From positions 62,001-126,000 of the forward strand of contig NZ_JAJIRT010000006.1 in the NCBI RefSeq assembly GCF_025717675.1: a DNA stretch of 64,000 nucleotides, written 5' to 3'. This DNA comes from Paucibacter sp. DJ2R-2 (GTDB taxonomy: Bacteria > Pseudomonadota > Gammaproteobacteria > Burkholderiales > Burkholderiaceae_C). The translations under genes were made by a program, and so were the position numbers. Under the pieces are notes generated by a model that did not search any database, was not told the origin of the DNA, and saw only the letters and a program-made list of their open reading frames with translations. Below, piece by piece: positions 55,347 to 63,116 of the stretch. Within the stretch, counting starts at the first letter, position 1. Every line of letters starts with the position of its first letter.

Positions 55347-56408
55347 ATGCGCATCCTGATCACCGGCAATATGGGTTATATCGGACCGGTGCTGGTCCGT
55401 CATCTGCGTTGGGTCCTACCTGCCGCTGAGCTGATTGCTTACGACAGCGGCTTCTTTGCTCATGTGCTGAGCGCCCCGTCCGCCCTGCCGGAACGCCAGC
55501 TCGATGCCCAGTACTTCGGCGATGTGCGCGATCTGCCCGATGCCCTGCTGCGCGGCGTCGACGCCGTGGTCGCCCTGGCCGCCGTGTCCAACGACCCCAT
55601 GGGCTCGCGCTTTGAGGCGGTCACCGACGCCATCAACCACCGCGCCGTGGCCGACCTGGCCGGCCGCGCGCGCGCTGCTGGTGTGCGCCGCTTCGTCTTC
55701 GCCTCCAGCTGCAGCCTCTACGGCGCGGCCGAAGGCGGGCCACGCCGCGAGGGCGACGCGCTGAACCCGCTGACCGCTTACGCCCGCTCCAAGCTGGCCA
55801 GCGAACAGGCCCTGGCGGCACTGGCCCGACCTGGCGACAGCTTCACCGCCCTGCGTTTTGCCACCGCCTGCGGAATGTCCGAGCGCCTGCGCCTGGACCT
55901 GGTGCTCAATGACTTCGTCGCCTGCGCTGTGAGCCGGGGCGAGATCAGCGTGCTCAGCGACGGAAGCCCCTGGCGACCGCTGATCGAGGTGCGCGATATG
56001 GCCCGGGCGATCGAATGGGCGCTGCTGCGGCCGGTCGACGAGGCCCAGCCCTTTCTGGCCATCAACACCGGCGCCAGCGACTGGAACTACCAGGTGCGGG
56101 ATCTGGCCGCCGCCGTGCAGCGCGCCTTGCCCGGCACGGCCCTGCACATCAACACCGAGGCGCCGCCCGACCGGCGCAGCTACCGGGTGGATTTCTCGCT
56201 CTTCCAGCGCCTGGCGCCGGCACACCAGCCGCAGATCACGCTGGATGCGGCCATCGCCGGCTTGATCGAAGGCCTGCGCGCCATGCGCTTTGGCGATGCC
56301 GACTTCCGCAGCTCCAGCTTCATGCGCCTGAAGGTGCTGGAGCAGCACATCACCAGCGGCGCGCTCGATGAATCGCTGCGCTGGCAGCAGACGGTGGCAG
56401 CCGCATGA
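55347..56408 (+). CDS. SDR-family NDP-sugar epimerase/reductase
   Basis: A 353-residue extended short-chain dehydrogenase. NAD-binding ITGNMGYIG (5-13), FASSCSLYGAAEGG, and the catalytic YARSK (Tyr/Lys) are present. Segments AAVSNDPMGSRFEAVTDAINHRAV, SDGSPWRPLIEVRDMARAIEW and DRRSYRVDFSLFQRL are typical of a subgroup found next to rfbF, C-methyltransferase and RmlC-like genes, as here (convergent set at 58.3-62.6 kb). Reaction not known; a 4-keto reduction or epimerisation of a nucleotide sugar is likely. It is coupled to the next gene (ATGA). Confidence 0.85.
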   Translation: MRILITGNMGYIGPVLVRHLRWVLPAAELIAYDSGFFAHVLSAPSALPERQLDAQYFGDVRDLPDALLRGVDAVVALAAVSNDPMGSRFEAVTDAINHRAVADLAGRARAAGVRRFVFASSCSLYGAAEGGPRREGDALNPLTAYARSKLASEQALAALARPGDSFTALRFATACGMSERLRLDLVLNDFVACAVSRGEISVLSDGSPWRPLIEVRDMARAIEWALLRPVDEAQPFLAINTGASDWNYQVRDLAAAVQRALPGTALHINTEAPPDRRSYRVDFSLFQRLAPAHQPQITLDAAIAGLIEGLRAMRFGDADFRSSSFMRLKVLEQHITSGALDESLRWQQTVAAA

Positions 56409-57058
56409 GCCCCGATCCCGATCGCCTGGCCGCATTCGTCTGCCGCCAGCTCGAGAACTTCTACCCCGACGACCTGGACAGTCGGGACGTTGTGCAGGCG
56501 GCCATGCCGGCGACCCTGGACCGAGTGCGCCACTGCGTCGGCCAGGTGATCGCCTGGCCGCAGGGCTTTGACCCAGTGATGTCGGGCCAGTACGCGAGCT
56601 TTTTGTACTTCCTGTCCAACGAGGTCGGCGTGACGCTGAGAGACGGCGTCACCGCAACCCGCCTCTTTCTGCTCAACAAGGCCTTGCACGGCCTGGAGCT
56701 GTTCTACGACGTGGCCTTGCCCGAGGTCTTCCTGATCGGCCACACGCCGGGTCTGGTCTTCGCCAAGGCCAGCTTCGGCAGCCATCTGGTTTTCCACCAG
56801 GGCTGCACCATCGGCCACAAGCTGGACGGCCACCGCCCGCACTTCGAGGGCCACACGGTGATGTTCCCGGGCTCCATGGTGATCGGCCATTGCCGGGTGC
56901 GCGCCAACACGGTGATTGCCCCCGGTGTCGTGCTGGTCGATTGCGACACGCCCGGCGACTGCTATGTGCTGGCCGGGCCTGGCGGCCCGCGCAAGCCCAT
57001 CTTCAAGGCGCTGAAGGCCGGCGCAGCGCCGTTCTGGCAGCGCTACTTTCACGCCTGA
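56405..57058 (+). CDS. Serine-acetyltransferase-like hexapeptide acyltransferase
   Basis: A 217-residue protein with an alpha-helical N-terminus and a left-handed beta-helix of hexapeptide repeats (GLVFAKASFGSHLVFHQGCTIGHKLDG, VMFPGSMVIGHCRV, NTVIAPGVVLVD). The shape is that of serine O-acetyltransferase, but the genes around it are sugar genes and the final Cys/Pro region differs, so it may acylate a sugar. ATG at 56405 overlaps the SDR stop. Its GT2 neighbour starts 17 nt downstream. Confidence 0.75.
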   Translation: MSPDPDRLAAFVCRQLENFYPDDLDSRDVVQAAMPATLDRVRHCVGQVIAWPQGFDPVMSGQYASFLYFLSNEVGVTLRDGVTATRLFLLNKALHGLELFYDVALPEVFLIGHTPGLVFAKASFGSHLVFHQGCTIGHKLDGHRPHFEGHTVMFPGSMVIGHCRVRANTVIAPGVVLVDCDTPGDCYVLAGPGGPRKPIFKALKAGAAPFWQRYFHA

Positions 57059-57075
57059 GGCAAAGGCCCTCCCCC

Positions 57076-58311
57076 ATGTCCTCCCCCATCTCCACCTCGC
57101 CCCTGGTCAGCTTCTGCATCCCGACCTACCAACGCGCCCGCTACCTGGACTCGCTGCTCGGCAGCTTGTGCCTGGAGCTGGCCGACTTCCCCTACCCCTG
57201 CGAGGTCTTCATTTCGGACAATGCCTCGGCGGACGACACGGCCGAAGTCGTGGCCCGCTACCAGGCCGATCTGCCGATCCGTTATGTCCGTCAGGCCGAG
57301 AACCGCGGCGGCCGCGCCAACTACCAGTTTCTGCAAGCCCAGGCCCGGGGCCGCTACCTGGTCTATATCGCCGATGACGACGCGGTGATGGGCGCGCGCG
57401 TGGCCGAGGTGATTGCGCTGATGGAGGCGCAGCCCGAGGTCGGCATCGTCTACGCACCCTGGAAGCTGCTGGACCTGGTGCAAGACCTGGACCTCGGCCA
57501 GTTCTATCGCCAGGACCGCGATGTGCGCATCGAGGCCGGCCAGCAGCGCGAGTTGCTGGACACGCTCTTGCGCTACGGTATCTTTCCCGACATCAACATC
57601 TGCCGGCGCGAACTCGTGCAAGCGGCGCTGCCGCGCATCCACCAACAGGCCTACTACGCCTACGTGCAGGCGGCCGAGTATGTGGACCGCTCGGCCGTGC
57701 TCTTTCTCAAAGAGCCTTACTACGTCTCCATCACCAACTACTTCGCCGACCACCAACGCGAGCAAGGCGGCAATGAAGAGGCCGAGACCGCCTGGGACCG
57801 CTACCGCGCCGGCCTTGAATACATCCTGGGCCGCGCCCGCAGCCAGCTGAGCGAGAGCGAGCGCGCCGAGTTCCTGCTGCGCATCGAGCAGATGATCGCC
57901 CGCCGCATCGCCGTGGCGGTGCGCCTGCGCCTGGGCGCCGACCGCGACGCGGTGGAAACCTACTACCTGGCCTACCGGCTCAAGGCCCTGGGCGCCGAAT
58001 CGCTGCTGCCCATGGACCTGGACACCTTGCGCGGCTTTGCCGCCCTGCAGTTCTGGCTGACCGACCCTGAGCTGGGCCGCGGCGTGCAGCAGCGCCTCTG
58101 CCTGGGCGACTTCAGCGAAGACCTGCGCGACTACATCCGCCAGCGCTCGGAACAGCCGGTGCAGTTTCTTGCCGACACCCGCGATCTCCCCCCGCTCGGC
58201 GAACATGGCCTGGTGCTCAGCCGCCTGCCGCTGAGCGATGCGGAGCGGCAACACCTGGGCGGAGCCTGCGTGATTCAGGAGTCGGAGCTGCTGCGCAAAT
58301 TCGCAGCCTGA
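57076..58311 (+). CDS. Family 2 glycosyltransferase
   Basis: A 411-residue GT-A fold transferase. VSFCIPTYQRARYLDSLLGSL, ISDNASADDTAE and the metal-binding acidic run Asp100-Asp102 in YIADDDAVMG identify GT2. The C-terminal 200 residues have no clear hydrophobic helix and are helical. ATG at 57076 is chosen; the open frame upstream lies inside the acyltransferase. It likely transfers the sugar made by this locus, acceptor unknown. It ends 4 nt from the convergent minus-strand operon. Confidence 0.87.
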   Translation: MSSPISTSPLVSFCIPTYQRARYLDSLLGSLCLELADFPYPCEVFISDNASADDTAEVVARYQADLPIRYVRQAENRGGRANYQFLQAQARGRYLVYIADDDAVMGARVAEVIALMEAQPEVGIVYAPWKLLDLVQDLDLGQFYRQDRDVRIEAGQQRELLDTLLRYGIFPDINICRRELVQAALPRIHQQAYYAYVQAAEYVDRSAVLFLKEPYYVSITNYFADHQREQGGNEEAETAWDRYRAGLEYILGRARSQLSESERAEFLLRIEQMIARRIAVAVRLRLGADRDAVETYYLAYRLKALGAESLLPMDLDTLRGFAALQFWLTDPELGRGVQQRLCLGDFSEDLRDYIRQRSEQPVQFLADTRDLPPLGEHGLVLSRLPLSDAERQHLGGACVIQESELLRKFAA

Positions 58312-58315
58312 GCCC

Positions 58316-58960
58316 TCAGGACGGCAAGGGTCGGGCCGGATTGCCGACCACCCGGGCACCGGCCGGCACATCGTGCAAGACCACGGCGCCCGCGCCGATC
58401 ACCGCATCGGCGCCGATGCGCAAGCGCGGCAGTAGCACGGCGCCAGCGCCGACGAAGACACGAGCGCCGAGCTCACATTCACCGGCCAGCACCGCGCCCG
58501 GTGCGATGTGCACGCCCTCGTCCAATTGGCAATCATGTTCGACCACGGCGGCGGTGTTGACGATCACGCCGCGTCCCAGCCCCGCATGGCTGCACACCGC
58601 TGCCTGCGCGAGGATCTGGCAGCCTTCGGCCAGATGCGCGTCAGCGGCGACGAATGCGCGCGGATGGACCAGGCTGGGCAAGGCCAAACCTAGACCTTGC
58701 AGCCAGGCCAGCACGGCCAGGCGTGCGCGGTTGTCACTGCCAATGGCGGCGGCGGCAGCCGGCAAGCTCGCGCGGCCTGCCAGCCATGACAGCAAAGCCG
58801 CCTCGCCGTACAGCAGAGGAACGGCACTGGCCGGCAGCGGATGAGGCACGGCTTGACGGTCACCGAGAGCCACCAGGCGCCAGGCCTGGCCCTGGCCGAT
58901 CAATTCGTGCAAGACCCGGGCTTGGCCCGTGGCGCCCCAGATCAACAAGTCCTCAGCCAT
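58316..58960 (-). CDS. PglD-like sugar N-acyltransferase
   Basis: A 214-residue NeuD/PglD-type acetyltransferase. An N-terminal nucleotide-sugar binding domain (LLIWGATGQARVLHELI) precedes a hexapeptide beta-helix (GCQILAQAAVCSHAGLGRGVIVNTAAVVEHDCQL, with the conserved His in VEHD). It ends GAVVLHDVPAGARVVGNPARP, the classic tail. It overlaps the aminotransferase end by 8 nt, which is the expected partner: aminotransferase makes the amino sugar, this enzyme acylates it. Confidence 0.9.
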   Translation of the reverse strand: MAEDLLIWGATGQARVLHELIGQGQAWRLVALGDRQAVPHPLPASAVPLLYGEAALLSWLAGRASLPAAAAAIGSDNRARLAVLAWLQGLGLALPSLVHPRAFVAADAHLAEGCQILAQAAVCSHAGLGRGVIVNTAAVVEHDCQLDEGVHIAPGAVLAGECELGARVFVGAGAVLLPRLRIGADAVIGAGAVVLHDVPAGARVVGNPARPLPS

Positions 58961-60083
58961 GTCGCAAGCCCTGGACATGACGCCGAACATGAGCGCACAC
59001 CCGATCAATCTGGGCCTCGCTCAAATCGTGGTAACTCGGCAGGTTGATGCCGCGGCCCTGCAGGCCGTAGCTGACGACGTTGTCGGGCCGGGGCTCGAAC
59101 ATGGGCAGCATGCTGAGCGGCCAGAAGAAGGTCCGGCCATCGATGCGGTCGGCCTTGAAGTCGGCCAGCAAGGCCTCGCGATCGAAGCCCAGGCCGGCGT
59201 CGACGATGGCCGTGGGCATCCAGCAGCCATTGATGCAGCCCGGGTCTTCCGAGTTCAAGTGCAGGGGCAGATCGCCCAGACGCTCGCGGTAGGCCGCCAG
59301 GATGCGGCGCTTGGCGCCCACCAGCTCGTCGATGCGCTCCAGCTGCGCGCAGCCCAGGGCCGCCTGCAGATTGCTCATCTTGTACTTGAAGCCGATCGCC
59401 TCGGGCCAGAACTGCCGGGCCTGGCCGGCCACGCGGCCATGATTGCTCAGGGCCAACACACGCTCGAACAAGGCGCTGTCATTGCAGACGAACATGCCGC
59501 CTTCGCCGGTGCTCAGGGACTTGGTGCCATGAAAGGAAAAGCTCCCGAACCTGCCCATGGAGCCGGCACGCTGCCCGTGGTGGACGCTGCCTATGGCCTC
59601 GGCCGCATCCTCGACGACGGCGATGCCATGGCGCTCGCCCAGCTCCAGCAAGGCCTGCATCTCGCAAAGGTTGCCGTACAAATGCGTGGCGATGATGGCC
59701 TTGGTGCGCGGCGTGATGGCCGCCGCCACGCGGGCCGGGTCCAGGCACCAGCTGTGCTCGAGCACATCGACAAAAACCGGCGTGGCGCCCAGATGGTGGA
59801 TGGGTGCGGCGGTGGCGATCCAGTTGATGTCGGCCAGGATGACCTCGTCGCCTGCGCCCACACCCAGGGCCGCCAGGCCCATGTGCAAAGCCCCCGTGCA
59901 GCTGCTGGTGGCGATGGCATGGCGCACGCCCAGATGGCGGGCAAAGTCGGCCTCGAAGCGCTGGATGTAGTCATAGCAGCGCGGGCCCCAGCCATGGGCC
60001 GCCGCATCGGCCACATAACGCAGCTCCAGCTCGGTGACCGAAGGCAAGGTGTAGTGGATGCGATCTTCCGTGGCGGCACTCAT
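58953..60083 (-). CDS. DegT/DnrJ/EryC1 sugar aminotransferase
   Basis: A 376-residue PLP-dependent aminotransferase acting on 4-keto or 3-keto nucleotide sugars. ATSSCTGALHMGLAALGVGAGDEV, VEDAAEAIGS (Asp159) and the PLP Lys188 in SFHGTKSLSTGEGGM are intact, as is HGRVAGQARQFWPEAIGFKYKMSNLQAALG. It resembles perosamine-synthase-type enzymes. It starts 2 nt after the C-methyltransferase stop. The product amino sugar is probably acylated by the next gene. Confidence 0.93.
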   Translation of the reverse strand: MSAATEDRIHYTLPSVTELELRYVADAAAHGWGPRCYDYIQRFEADFARHLGVRHAIATSSCTGALHMGLAALGVGAGDEVILADINWIATAAPIHHLGATPVFVDVLEHSWCLDPARVAAAITPRTKAIIATHLYGNLCEMQALLELGERHGIAVVEDAAEAIGSVHHGQRAGSMGRFGSFSFHGTKSLSTGEGGMFVCNDSALFERVLALSNHGRVAGQARQFWPEAIGFKYKMSNLQAALGCAQLERIDELVGAKRRILAAYRERLGDLPLHLNSEDPGCINGCWMPTAIVDAGLGFDREALLADFKADRIDGRTFFWPLSMLPMFEPRPDNVVSYGLQGRGINLPSYHDLSEAQIDRVCAHVRRHVQGLRHG

Positions 60084-60085
60084 AT

Positions 60086-61312
60086 TCAGAACACCTGCAG
60101 TTCCGGCACTGCGACCACAAACTGGCCACCCCAGCCGCGGATGGCGGCCAGCTGGGCCTCCAGCTCAGCGCGCAGATTCCAGGGCAGCAACAAGACGAAA
60201 TCCGGCCGCGCTACCAGCAGTTCCTCGGGGCTGACGACAGGAATGCGCGAGCCGGGCAGGAATCGGCCCTGCTTGTGCGGCGAGGCATCGGCCACCGCCG
60301 CCAGAAGATCGGGCCGCAGGCCGGCATAGTTCAGCAAGGTGCAGCCCTTGGCAGCCGCGCCGTAAGCCAGCACGGTCTTGCCGGCAGCTTTCTGCTCCAG
60401 CAAAAAGCGCAGCAACTGGTGTTTGATGGCATCGGCCCGCGCCTGCAAGCTGCGGTAGAACGCCGGTTCTTCCATGCCTGCCGCCACTTCTTGGGCCAGC
60501 AGTGCCCCGACGCTTGGCAGTTCCGCCGGGCTGCTCTCGGCATGGCCGGCCCAGGCGCGCAACGAACCGCCATGGCTGGGCAATTGCTCGACGTCCCAGA
60601 CCGCCAGACCCTGGGCCGCCAAGATGCGCCGCACGGTGGCGAAGCCGAGGTAGGAAAAATGCTCGTGGTAGATGGTGTCGAACTGCGCCTGCTCGACCAG
60701 CTGCTGCAGATGCGGGAACTCCAGCGTGATGCAGCCACCCGGGGCCAGCGCGGCCTTCAGACCGGCGACGAAATCGTTGATGTCTGGCACATGGGCCAGC
60801 ACATTGTTGCCCACGATCCAATCGGCATGGCCGCGCTCCAGCGCCAGATGCTGGGCGAACTCGCGGCCGAAGAATTGCTCGATGCTTTCGATGCCGCGCG
60901 CTCTGGCGGCCTGGGCCGTGCTGTGCGTGGGCTCGATGCCCAGGCAGGGAATGCCGCGCGCCTGCACATGCTGGAGCAGGTAGCCGTCGTTGGACGCGAT
61001 CTCCAGCACCAGGGAGCCAGGCCCCAGGCCGAGGCGGTCGACGCAGCGCTCGACATGGCGGCGCGCATGCTCAACCCAGGAACTGGAAATGGACGAGAAA
61101 TAGACGTAGTCGCTCGAGAACAGGGCTTCATGCCCTTGCAACTCATCCACTTGCACCAGACCACAGGCCTGGCAGGTGAAGACCTTGAGCGGGAAGTAGA
61201 GCTCGGGCCGATTCAGGTCCTCGGCGCGCAAAAAGGCATTGGACGGCGGCGCGCTGCCCAGGTCGATGAAGACCTCATGCAGGGCGGACTGGCAATGGCG
61301 ACAGCTCAGCAC
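60086..61312 (-). CDS. NDP-sugar C-methyltransferase
   Basis: A 408-residue SAM-dependent C-methyltransferase of the TylC3/EryBIII type. Four zinc-type Cys (4, 7, 47, 50; CRHC and CQAC) form the N-terminal domain; the SAM motif is VLEIASNDGYLLQ; the C-terminal domain includes KTVLAYGAAAKGCTLLNY and FLPGSRIPVVSPEEL. Starts at a GTG overlapping the RfbC-like gene by 7 nt. Such enzymes add a branch methyl at C3 of a 4-keto sugar, so a branched sugar is predicted. Confidence 0.9.
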   Translation of the reverse strand: MLSCRHCQSALHEVFIDLGSAPPSNAFLRAEDLNRPELYFPLKVFTCQACGLVQVDELQGHEALFSSDYVYFSSISSSWVEHARRHVERCVDRLGLGPGSLVLEIASNDGYLLQHVQARGIPCLGIEPTHSTAQAARARGIESIEQFFGREFAQHLALERGHADWIVGNNVLAHVPDINDFVAGLKAALAPGGCITLEFPHLQQLVEQAQFDTIYHEHFSYLGFATVRRILAAQGLAVWDVEQLPSHGGSLRAWAGHAESSPAELPSVGALLAQEVAAGMEEPAFYRSLQARADAIKHQLLRFLLEQKAAGKTVLAYGAAAKGCTLLNYAGLRPDLLAAVADASPHKQGRFLPGSRIPVVSPEELLVARPDFVLLLPWNLRAELEAQLAAIRGWGGQFVVAVPELQVF

Positions 61313-61866
61313 AAACGAACTCCTGAGAAATGGGCCGGGTCGATCAGCGCATGTTGGCGGTCACGCGCCGAGACCTCGGTGATGGGCAGGGGCCAGGTGA
61401 CGGCCAGGGCCGGGTCGTCGTGGCGCAGGCCGGCCTCGTGCTCGGGGCTGTAGGGGGCGCTGTGTTGGTAGAGCATCTGCACATCGTCGCTGAGCGTCTG
61501 GAAGCCATGGGCGCAGCCCTCGGGGATGAAGACTTGCCGCTCCTGGGAACCGTCCAGCACGACGCCATGCCAGCGCAGAAAGGTCGGCGAGTCCGCACGC
61601 AGGTCGACCACGACATCAAAGACGCGGCCCGCAATGCAGCGCACCAGCTTGGCCTCCAGCGCCGGCGCATGCTGGAAATGCAGACCGCGCACCGTGCCGC
61701 GCTGGGCCGTGCGGCTGAGATTGCTTTGCGTGAAATGCAGGCCCGGCCGGCCCAGGGCCGCGAACTCCTGCTCGCAGAACCAGCGCGTCAGGCTGCCGCG
61801 GGCATCACCGCGCGGCTGGGTCTCGATCTCCCACAGGCCGTCTATCGGGCTCGGCGAAAACTTCAA
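61306..61866 (-). CDS. rfbC: RmlC/RfbC-like NDP-4-keto-sugar 3,5-epimerase
   Basis: A 186-residue cupin epimerase. His63 (in RGLHFQ) and Tyr133 (in QMLYQHSAPY) line up with the base and acid of RmlC, and His120 (in GCAHGF) is present. It normally makes dTDP-4-keto-L-rhamnose; beside rfbF it probably works on a CDP sugar. It starts at TTG overlapping the rfbF stop (TTGA). No rmlA, rmlB or rmlD is nearby, so standard rhamnose synthesis is not the job of this operon. Confidence 0.9.
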   Translation of the reverse strand: MKFSPSPIDGLWEIETQPRGDARGSLTRWFCEQEFAALGRPGLHFTQSNLSRTAQRGTVRGLHFQHAPALEAKLVRCIAGRVFDVVVDLRADSPTFLRWHGVVLDGSQERQVFIPEGCAHGFQTLSDDVQMLYQHSAPYSPEHEAGLRHDDPALAVTWPLPITEVSARDRQHALIDPAHFSGVRLC

Positions 61867-62648
61867 GGCCAGACCTTCCAGGGCGCGGCATTGGCCTGCC
61901 AGAGTTCCTCCAGCCGGGTCTTGTCGCGCAAGGTGTCCATCGGTTGCCAGAAGCCCCTGTGGGTGTAGGCGGACAGCTGGCCCTGGCGTGCCAGGGTCTC
62001 CATCGGACCGCTTTCCCAGACGGTGGCATCGCCCCGGTCGATCAGCTCGAGCACCGAACGCTCGAGCACAAAGAAACCGCCGCTGACCCAGCTGCCGTCA
62101 CCGAGCGGCTTCTCGGAGAACTTGCTGATGCGCTGGCCCTCGATGTCGAGCGCGCCGAAGCGCCCGGGCGGCTGCACCGCGGTCACGGTCGCCTGACGAC
62201 CTTGTGCCTTGTGGAACTCGATCAGCGCGGTCAGGTCAACATCGGCCAGACCGTCGCCATAGGTGAAGCAGAACGGCCCTTGGTCGGCGCCGTCGCTCAA
62301 ATAGTGCTGGACGCGCTTCAGGCGGCCGCCGGTCTGTGTGTGTTCGCCGGTGTCGACCAGGGTCACGCGCCAGGGCTCGCAATGCCGGTCGCGAATCTCC
62401 ATGCGGTTCTCGGCGAGGTCGAAGGTGACGTCGGACATGTGCAGGAAGTAGTTGGCGAAGTACTCCTTGATCACATAGCCCTTGTAGCCCAGGCAAATGA
62501 TGAAGTCATTGATGCCGTGCTGCGAATACAGCTTCATCAAGTGCCACAGCACCGGCCGGCCGCCAATCTCGACCATGGGTTTGGGGCGCACCGAGGTTTC
62601 CTCGGCCAGGCGCGTGCCCAGGCCTCCGGCAAGAATCACGGCCTTCAT
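61863..62648 (-). CDS. rfbF: Glucose-1-phosphate cytidylyltransferase
   Basis: A 261-residue CDP-glucose synthase. AVILAGGLGTRLAEETSVRPKPMVEIGGRP is the nucleotidyltransferase start, CLGYKGYVIKEYF, TGEHTQTGGRLKRV and FTYGDGLADVDL are typical of RfbF/DdhA. It opens the minus-strand sugar operon. In characterised pathways it is followed by CDP-glucose 4,6-dehydratase (rfbG/ddhB), absent here. ATG at 62648 gives the standard start. Confidence 0.95.
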   Translation of the reverse strand: MKAVILAGGLGTRLAEETSVRPKPMVEIGGRPVLWHLMKLYSQHGINDFIICLGYKGYVIKEYFANYFLHMSDVTFDLAENRMEIRDRHCEPWRVTLVDTGEHTQTGGRLKRVQHYLSDGADQGPFCFTYGDGLADVDLTALIEFHKAQGRQATVTAVQPPGRFGALDIEGQRISKFSEKPLGDGSWVSGGFFVLERSVLELIDRGDATVWESGPMETLARQGQLSAYTHRGFWQPMDTLRDKTRLEELWQANAAPWKVWP

Positions 62649-62826
62649 CGCAGGGGACCCTCCATGGCTGACACGCTCCCATCCATTGCACATGTGAACA
62701 ATTCAGCATAAAGCCTGGCTGCCACACCCAAAAGCCGGAGTCGCACCGCAGAGAGCCGCCGTCTTTGCCACAGCAGCGACCAAAAAACTTCGGCCGAAGC
62801 CCCAAAAAGCGCCGCTACAATCCCGC

Positions 62827-63045
62827 CGGTCAGGAGAGAGCTTCCTCGCGGAAGCCGCCGAAGGCGCAGTGGCACTGGTGATCCCACGCTGCGAACGCTC
62901 AGGCAAAAGGACTGATAAAACGCCCGTTCACAAAACGTCGGGCGTCCTCACTGGAGAGAGACGGGTTTCGAGCCCGTCCACCGAAGGGGCAAGCTGTTGG
63001 CAATACGCCGGCGGCCAATCTCTCAGGTAAAGCGGACAGCGAGGG
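62827..63045 (+). ncRNA. Tandem glycine riboswitch upstream of gcvT
   Basis: Two glycine aptamers in tandem. Aptamer 1 (about 62827-62917) has GGAGAGAG, GCCGAAGGCGC and CTCAGGCAAAAGGACTGA; aptamer 2 (about 62946-63045) has CTGGAGAGAGAC, CACCGAAGGGGC and CTCTCAGGTAAAGCGGACAG. They lie before gcvT, the first gene of the glycine cleavage system, and should raise its expression when glycine binds. A -10-like TACAAT at 62816-62821 fits a start just upstream. The minus-strand sugar operon also begins in this 468-bp gap. Confidence 0.93.
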
Positions 63046-63073
63046 CATACCCACCCCACTCCTTGAGCCGGTC

Positions 63074-63104
63074 TCGAGGGTGTGGGCCAGATGTCTGCCC
63101 TCGA
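63074..63104 (+). promoter_or_regulatory. Possible expression-platform hairpin of the riboswitch
   Basis: TCGAGGG (63074-63080) can pair with CCCTCGA (63098-63104) around a 17-nt loop, just before the gcvT start at 63117. With no T-run it could act on translation rather than termination. It is low-confidence structure by eye. Confidence 0.4.
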
Positions 63105-63116
63105 AAGTTGCCCGCC

